In this document: in pieces, positions 59,802-64,000 of the stretch
Position numbering within the stretch: position 1 is the stretch's first letter
Layout of the letters: every line of letters begins with the position of its first letter
Assembly (NCBI GenBank): GCA_002382085.1
Contig: DFZK01000007.1
Coordinates: 62,001-126,000 of the forward strand
Direction of reading: 5' to 3'
Length of the DNA stretch: 64,000 bases
DNA from: Sulfurospirillum sp. UBA4058
GTDB taxonomy: Bacteria > Campylobacterota > Campylobacteria > Campylobacterales > Sulfurospirillaceae
Notes under the pieces: generated by a model
The model's input: the letters and a program-made list of their open reading frames with translations, nothing else
Told to the model about the DNA's origin: nothing
The model's database searches: none
Program-made: the position numbers and the translations under genes

Positions 59802-61175
59802 TTATTCATTCATGATCGATAAAAGCTCTTCGTTATCTTTGGTTTTGAGCATCTTAGCGTAAAGGAATTTAAGAGCTTCCACATCGTCCATTTGGTTGAT
59901 CGCACTGCGAAGTGCCCATACTTTTTGAAGCGTGTCGGGACTTAAAAGAAGCTCTTCTTTACGTGTTCCCGATTTCATGATGTTAATCGCCGGATAGATA
60001 CGACGATCGGAGATATTGCGATCGAGGACGATTTCGCTGTTACCCGTACCTTTGAACTCTTCAAAGATGACCTCGTCCATACGGCTTCCCGTCTCAATGA
60101 GTGCGGTGGAGATGATGGTTAAGCTACCGCCGTCTTCGATATTTCGTGCCGCACCGAAAAAGCGTTTGGGTTTGTGAAGCGCATTGGCGTCCACACCGCC
60201 GCTCAAAACTTTACCGCTGGAAGGCGTGACGGTGTTGTAGGCACGCGCTAAACGGGTGATGGAGTCAAGCAAGATGATCACGTCTTTGCCCATCTCGACG
60301 CGACGTTTCGCTTTTTCGATGACAAGATTTGCCACACGGACGTGGTTTGAGGCGGGCATATCAAAGGTGGAGCTATAGACTTCGCCTTGAACGCAACGTT
60401 GCATGTCGGTGACCTCTTCGGGACGTTCGTCGACGAGGAGAACGATGAGTTCGGACTCGGGATGATTGCGTGCGATACCGTGAGCGAGCTCTTTCATGAG
60501 CTCGGTTTTACCGCTTCTTGGAGGGGCGACGATGAGTCCGCGCTGACCTTTACCGATAGGCGTAAAAAGATCGAGGACACGTCCGGTGATTTTCATCGGA
60601 TCGTATTCGAGTTTGATTTTCTCGGTGGGATAAAGCGGCGTTAGGTTTTCGAAAAGAGGGCGTTTTTTACTCTCCGTCATCGGGAGGTAGTTGATCGCTT
60701 CGATTTTTAAAAGCGCGTAGTAACGCTCTTGATCTTTGGGCGGTCTCACTTGTCCGGTAACGATATCTCCCGTTCGAAGGGCAAACTTTTTGACTTGCGT
60801 ACTGCTGACGTAAGCGTCGTTTGCGCTGTCGGAAAAGTTGGCGTCCATGGCGCGTAAAAAGCCGTATCCCTCACCTGCGATCTCTAAAATACCCGTAAAA
60901 AGAATGAACCCGCCTTGGTTGACTTGAGATTTTAAAATCTCGAACATTAAATCTTGGCGTTTGAGTTCATTGGGATTTTCGATGCCCAGTTCGGTGGCGA
61001 TTTCCAGAAGTTTTTCTAAAGGCGTGGTGCGTAAGCTTTCGATTTTATAGCCGTCAACGGGAACGTGGGTTCGTGATTTGTTATAGTACGTCGGTTTTGC
61101 TTGTCCGTTGGTTGGCGCCTGATTTGCGCAAGGTTGGGGTTGCGTCGTCGCTTGGGAGGGAGTTGTTCCGCTCAT
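59802..61175 (-). CDS. rho: Transcription termination factor Rho
   Basis: A 457-residue hexameric RNA helicase. It has an N-terminal low-complexity tail (residues 1-45, rich in Gln, Asn, Thr, Pro), the Rho N domain, the RNA-binding cold-shock fold (GFLRAMDANFSDSANDAYVS), Walker A APPRSGKTELMKELA, Walker B VIILLDSITRLARAYN and the Q and R loops (GGVDANALHKPKRFFGAARNIEDGGSLT). I chose the ATG at 61175 because AAGAAGG lies just upstream; in-frame ATGs at 61208 and beyond lack this site. Confidence 0.96.
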   Translation of the reverse strand: MSGTTPSQATTQPQPCANQAPTNGQAKPTYYNKSRTHVPVDGYKIESLRTTPLEKLLEIATELGIENPNELKRQDLMFEILKSQVNQGGFILFTGILEIAGEGYGFLRAMDANFSDSANDAYVSSTQVKKFALRTGDIVTGQVRPPKDQERYYALLKIEAINYLPMTESKKRPLFENLTPLYPTEKIKLEYDPMKITGRVLDLFTPIGKGQRGLIVAPPRSGKTELMKELAHGIARNHPESELIVLLVDERPEEVTDMQRCVQGEVYSSTFDMPASNHVRVANLVIEKAKRRVEMGKDVIILLDSITRLARAYNTVTPSSGKVLSGGVDANALHKPKRFFGAARNIEDGGSLTIISTALIETGSRMDEVIFEEFKGTGNSEIVLDRNISDRRIYPAINIMKSGTRKEELLLSPDTLQKVWALRSAINQMDDVEALKFLYAKMLKTKDNEELLSIMNE

Positions 61176-61362
61176 TGTGCCTTCTTTGTTGTTAGTTTGA
61201 TCGTTCATGAAGCTAGAGTCTCTGGTAGGGTAGATGCCCAAAAATAGAGTTGCTTGAGTCGATTTTTATGAGACTACTTTGCGAGAAATCTAAAAAGTAG
61301 CGATGGCGTAATTTTAGTCAAAGTGGCAAGATTTGTCAAGGTGGGCTAAAGAGAAAAAAGAT

Positions 61363-61382
61363 AAAATGGCGCTTACCATTTT
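61363..61382 (+). promoter_or_regulatory. Inverted repeat in the uppS promoter
   Basis: AAAATGG-CGCTTA-CCATTTT is a perfect 7-bp inverted repeat overlapping a TAAAAT-like -10 box (61362-61367). It lies about 20 bases before the uppS start and could be an operator or a leader hairpin. Confidence 0.3.
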
Positions 61383-61402
61383 GGGCAAAAAAGAAGTAAA
61401 AA

Positions 61403-62089
61403 ATGAATGATTTAGTGCATTTAGCGATTATTATGGACGGTAACGGAAGGTGGGCGAAACGTCAGGGGAAAGAGCGTTCGTTTGGGCATAGAGAAGGGGC
61501 GAAGAAGGTTCGCGAGATCACCAAGTATGCCGCAAAAATGGGCATCAAATACCTTACCCTCTATGCGTTTAGCACCGAAAACTGGAATCGCCCCAAGGCG
61601 GAAGTCGGCATCTTGATGAAACTACTTTCTAAGTACCTGCACAGTGAAATTCCCACGCTTTTAGAGCACAACATTCGCTTTGACGTCATCGGCGATATGA
61701 GTCGATTTTCTGCGACGTTACAAAAAGAGATCGCCTACGCTAAGGAAAAAACTGCTCATTGTACGGGCTTGACACAAGTTTTGGCGATCAATTACGGTGC
61801 GCAAGACGAGATCGTTCGTGCCGTTTCCAAACTCTTACATGTAAAAAACGACGTGAGCAAAGAGAGCCTTGAAGCGTGCTTGGATACGGCGGGTATGCCC
61901 TCGGTGGATCTGCTCATTCGCACGGGCGGCGATTGTCGTCTTTCCAACTTTTTGTTATGGCAAGCGGCGTATGCGGAGCTTTTTTTCAGCAGAACGTTGT
62001 GGCCGGACTTTTCCGTCGGAGAACTCGAAACGATCGTCTCGGAGTATCAACATACCGAAAGGCGTTTCGGCGGCGTCATCGAACAATAA
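61403..62089 (+). CDS. uppS: Undecaprenyl diphosphate synthase
   Basis: A 228-residue cis-prenyltransferase making the C55 carrier lipid for peptidoglycan and other envelope polymers. The catalytic and diphosphate-binding motif is HLAIIMDGNGRWAKRQGK. Others are HREGAKKVREI, LYAFSTENWNRP, and the C-terminal DLLIRTGGDCRLSNFLLWQAAYAELFF. In most members the motif reads RTSGE(Q/M)RLSNFL; here it is RTGGDCRLSNFL. The TTACATGTAA palindrome occurs in the coding region (61835-61844). Confidence 0.97.
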   Translation: MNDLVHLAIIMDGNGRWAKRQGKERSFGHREGAKKVREITKYAAKMGIKYLTLYAFSTENWNRPKAEVGILMKLLSKYLHSEIPTLLEHNIRFDVIGDMSRFSATLQKEIAYAKEKTAHCTGLTQVLAINYGAQDEIVRAVSKLLHVKNDVSKESLEACLDTAGMPSVDLLIRTGGDCRLSNFLLWQAAYAELFFSRTLWPDFSVGELETIVSEYQHTERRFGGVIEQ

Positions 62090-62101
62090 TCTTCAAAAGT
62101 C

Positions 62102-62115
62102 TTGATTGAGATCAA
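62102..62115. promoter_or_regulatory. FNR-type box upstream of hcp
   Basis: TTGAT-TGAG-ATCAA is a perfect match to the consensus TTGAT-N4-ATCAA. Its centre is about 45 bases upstream of the start predicted from a TAAGAT -10 box (62142-62147), close to a class II activator position. The hcp gene starts 62 bases after the box. Confidence 0.7.
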
Positions 62116-62176
62116 TCAATGACATAAAACCAACCTCTTGCTAAGATTGCCGAAATTTTTGAAAAGAGGATAAAAA

Positions 62177-63508
62177 ATGTCGTTAAACATGTTATGCGAT
62201 CAATGCTCTATGAGTGCCATCGGCGGCTGTGGCTCAAAAGGTCAAGATGTAGGAACGTGTGGCAAAGATGCCAACTTGGCGAAACTTCAAGATATCATGA
62301 TTTATGGTCTTAAAGGTTTGAGTGCGTACAGAACTCATGCGAATGAATTTGGCGCAAACACCAAAGAAGTCGATGACGTCATCGCCCAAACACTTTACTT
62401 CACCCTCACCAACGTTAACTTCAACTTTGACGATCACATCGCTCAACTCATGAAAATCGGTTCAGCGGGTGTTAAAATGATGGACATCCTCAGTGAAGCG
62501 CACACGTCTCACCTTGGCGTTCCAAGTCCTGTAAAAATCAGTCAAAATAAAGCTGAAGGTAAAGCGATCTTAGTAAGCGGTCACAACCTTGACATGTTCT
62601 TAGAGCTTTTGAAACAAACCGAAGGTAAAGGCATCAATGTTTATACGCACTCCGAAATGCTTCCAGCACATGCGTACCCTGAGCTTAAAAAATACCCTCA
62701 CCTTAAAGGTAACATCGGCAAATCATGGTTTGACCAAACAAAACTCTTCGAGCAATGGGGTGGAACTATCATCGTGAACACCAACTGTATCGTTCCTCCA
62801 AAATCAAACTCAACCTACATTGATAGACTCTACACATACGACATCGTAGGCATCAAAGAAGGCAAAAAAATCCAAAATAACGACTTTAGCGAAGTCATCG
62901 CTCAAACATTGGCTCTTCCCGATGTAACGGGTTTTGACAGTGATGAGACGCTTGTAACTGGTCACCACTATAAAACCATCCTTGGTCTTGCTCCACAAAT
63001 CTTAGAAGCGGTAAAAGAGGGCAAAATCAGCCAGTTCTTCGTCATCGCAGGGTGTGATGCACCAGGAACAGGTGGCGAATACTACAGAAAAATGGCAGAG
63101 AGTTTACCCAATGACTGCGTGATCTTGACATCAAGCTGTGGTAAATTTAGATTTAACGACATCGATTTTGGAACGGTTGCTGACACGGGCATTCCTCGCT
63201 ACCTAGACCTTGGACAATGTAATGACAGCAACGGCGCTGTTCACATCGCTCTAGCACTTGCTGGCGCACTTGGCGTGACTGTACATGATCTTCCAGTTTC
63301 GATTGTTTTGAGTTGGATGGAGCAAAAAGCGGTTCTCATTCTTCTAGGACTCTTTAGCCTTGGCATCAAAAACATTTACCTCGGACCAAAACCACCACAA
63401 TTTGTGAATGATGACATCTTCTCATTCTTGCAAGAGAACTTTAACTTGCATTTGACCGATGATGCAAGTTCCGATATGGAAAAATTGTTGATTAAAAAAC
63501 CTGCGTAA
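62177..63508 (+). CDS. hcp: Hybrid cluster protein, short (class III-like) form
   Basis: A 443-residue protein that reduces nitric oxide (to nitrous oxide) or hydroxylamine and protects anaerobes from nitrosative stress. The N-terminal cysteine set (MLCDQCSMSAIGGCGSKGQDVGTCGK; Cys 7, 10, 18, 28) holds the conventional Fe-S cluster. The hybrid cluster ligands lie in VIAGCDAPGTGGEYY, SSCGKFRF and LGQCNDSNGAV. Class I Hcps have about 550 residues; this one lacks about a hundred, consistent with the class III form missing part of the first helical domain. Codons here contain fewer CG dinucleotides than the neighbours. The FNR-type box upstream fits control by oxygen or nitric oxide. Confidence 0.93.
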   Translation: MSLNMLCDQCSMSAIGGCGSKGQDVGTCGKDANLAKLQDIMIYGLKGLSAYRTHANEFGANTKEVDDVIAQTLYFTLTNVNFNFDDHIAQLMKIGSAGVKMMDILSEAHTSHLGVPSPVKISQNKAEGKAILVSGHNLDMFLELLKQTEGKGINVYTHSEMLPAHAYPELKKYPHLKGNIGKSWFDQTKLFEQWGGTIIVNTNCIVPPKSNSTYIDRLYTYDIVGIKEGKKIQNNDFSEVIAQTLALPDVTGFDSDETLVTGHHYKTILGLAPQILEAVKEGKISQFFVIAGCDAPGTGGEYYRKMAESLPNDCVILTSSCGKFRFNDIDFGTVADTGIPRYLDLGQCNDSNGAVHIALALAGALGVTVHDLPVSIVLSWMEQKAVLILLGLFSLGIKNIYLGPKPPQFVNDDIFSFLQENFNLHLTDDASSDMEKLLIKKPA

Positions 63509-63512
63509 GGGT

Positions 63513-63524
63513 TTACATGTAAAG
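63513..63524. repeat. Perfect TTTACATGTAAA palindrome after hcp
   Basis: A 12-base palindrome five bases after the hcp stop and seven bases before the hairpin that probably ends the transcript. One of five perfect 12-mers in the window. Confidence 0.7.
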
Positions 63525-63530
63525 AGGAGG

Positions 63531-63548
63531 AAGCCTTGAAAAGGGCTT
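63531..63548 (+). terminator. hcp terminator
   Basis: AAGCCTT-GAAA-AGGGCTT is a seven-base-pair hairpin with one G-T pair and a GAAA tetraloop, followed by TCTCATTATTT. It lies 22 bases after the hcp stop codon, before the convergent last gene. Confidence 0.55.
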
Positions 63549-63553
63549 TCTCA

Positions 63554-64000
63554 TTATTTGAAATTGCGTAATTTCTCACTCAATGGTGTTTTATAAAAAT
63601 ATGTAACCGGTTTACCGCTCATTAGTTGGTAAATATCTTCGTTTACAATTTGTTCTAGCTTTTCTAATTCTTGCTCAAACTCTGAATCTCCATGGGCATC
63701 TAATCTATGGTTAAATTCAAATTTAGCAACCCATAAAATCAAATCTTTTTCTTCACCCTCTTTTAAAGTAGTCATTGCATTATGAATTTCAATTTTATGA
63801 TTATGCAGAAGGTGCTGAAATGCAACACGAAGTTTTAAAGAACTATACAATTGGTTCTCAAGGTATATTACACGAAGTTTTAAAAAAAAGTTATATAGTT
63901 CCATAGCAAGTTCATCGTTGGATATGGTTGTTCCATTTCTAAATCTTAGAATTCTGTAACTCAACAGTGAATATTCTTGTTCAAACAGCATATGAAGTTT
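63554..64000 (-). CDS. Hypothetical protein, AT-rich, running off the right edge
   Basis: The frame is open from the right edge to a stop at 63554. An ATG at 63991 (MLFEQEYSLLSYRILRF) would give 145 residues, but the frame continues upstream to the window edge, so the true start may be outside. The product is predicted all-helical, with leucine-rich segments and charged turns and no membrane helix. I recognise no family. Base composition is clearly more AT-rich than the rest of the window and codon use differs (AAA, TTT, ATT), suggesting more recent acquisition or a mobile-element border beyond the edge. Confidence 0.55.
   Translation of the reverse strand, partial: KLHMLFEQEYSLLSYRILRFRNGTTISNDELAMELYNFFLKLRVIYLENQLYSSLKLRVAFQHLLHNHKIEIHNAMTTLKEGEEKDLILWVAKFEFNHRLDAHGDSEFEQELEKLEQIVNEDIYQLMSGKPVTYFYKTPLSEKLRNFK

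Larger units (their letters stand above)
1..64000. repeat. Dispersed palindrome TTACATGTAA / TTTACATGTAAA
   Basis: Perfect 10-mers start at 675, 9510, 17334, 18577, 39463, 44744, 44766, 51329, 61835 and 63514. Five of them extend to TTTACATGTAAA (674, 9509, 39462, 51328, 63513). Five lie within genes, one spans a stop codon (18577) and four lie between genes. Eight further sites keep ACATGTAA only (for example 2777, 23373, 52987, 57816). I counted these by reading; a computer count may add or remove a few. Confidence 0.8.

Noticed and set aside
1..64000. tRNA, rRNA, tmRNA or SRP RNA genes
   Set aside because: I looked in all gaps above 80 bases and found no cloverleaf or conserved RNA core. 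A covariance-model scan would settle it.
1..64000. CRISPR arrays, insertion sequences, integrases, phage genes
   Set aside because: No regularly spaced repeats with unique spacers, no transposase or integrase motifs. The only tandem repeat has two units.

Overview
The window looks like a chromosomal segment of a Campylobacterota (formerly Epsilonproteobacteria) bacterium, most likely a Sulfurospirillum or close relative. The evidence is gene content and order: frdCAB followed by two dynamin-like GTPases; rpsB-tsf-ABC ATPase-fliR-acidic protein-gmk-tatA-argS; nadD/rsfS-gap-pgk-tpiA-fabI; nusA / HP0268 family-miaB; prfB / panC-rimO-tilS; dnaX-rho. These blocks match gene neighbourhoods I remember from Campylobacter jejuni. 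By eye the G+C content is in the low forties, with heavy use of ACG, GCG and TCG codons. I see no rRNA, tRNA, CRISPR array or insertion sequence.

Layout. 1-9.5 kb: signalling and accessory genes, namely a left-truncated and frameshifted substrate-binding/GGDEF protein, an MFS exporter, a YchJ-family protein, an HD-GYP protein, a Crp/Fnr regulator, a small heat-shock protein and a CHASE-PAS-GGDEF cyclase. 9.5-18.5 kb: lgt, the fumarate reductase operon frdCAB, then a translationally coupled pair of dynamin-like proteins. 18.5-24 kb: panB-ruvB-AI-2E-type transporter on the minus strand, an HPt-domain protein with trpA on the plus strand, and MlaA/MlaC lipid-transport genes. 24-32 kb: a long plus-strand housekeeping run from rpsB to argS with two tandem tatA genes, then a membrane-anchored nuclease. 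32.7-37 kb: a coupled minus-strand operon encoding a TonB-dependent receptor, a small periplasmic protein and a membrane GGDEF-EAL protein. A Fur/PerR-type regulator and a divergent di-haem cytochrome c peroxidase follow. 38.8-50.6 kb: a nadD-rsfS in-frame fusion, the triose-phase glycolysis genes with fabI, a lone DppB-type permease with a tiny lipoprotein, nusA, miaB, and a PilM/PilN/PilO-like trio. 50.6-64 kb: tilS-rimO-panC, prfB, a 77-bp tandem repeat, a three-gene set of poorly known envelope genes, asparaginase-like, dnaX, rho, uppS, hcp and a partial AT-rich gene.

How it fits together. The respiratory genes (Frd, Hcp with an FNR-type box, cytochrome c peroxidase next to a Fur-family regulator) fit an anaerobe or microaerobe that meets nitrosative and oxidative stress. 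Four c-di-GMP enzymes lie in the first 35 kb; one of them is wired to a TonB receptor operon and is the best candidate here for a little-described signalling system.

The most unusual global signal is a palindrome, TTACATGTAA (often TTTACATGTAAA). It occurs ten times in 64 kb, inside genes, across a stop codon and between genes, and once as an inverted pair that forms a terminator-like hairpin. That behaviour resembles DNA-uptake sequences, although the function here is unknown.
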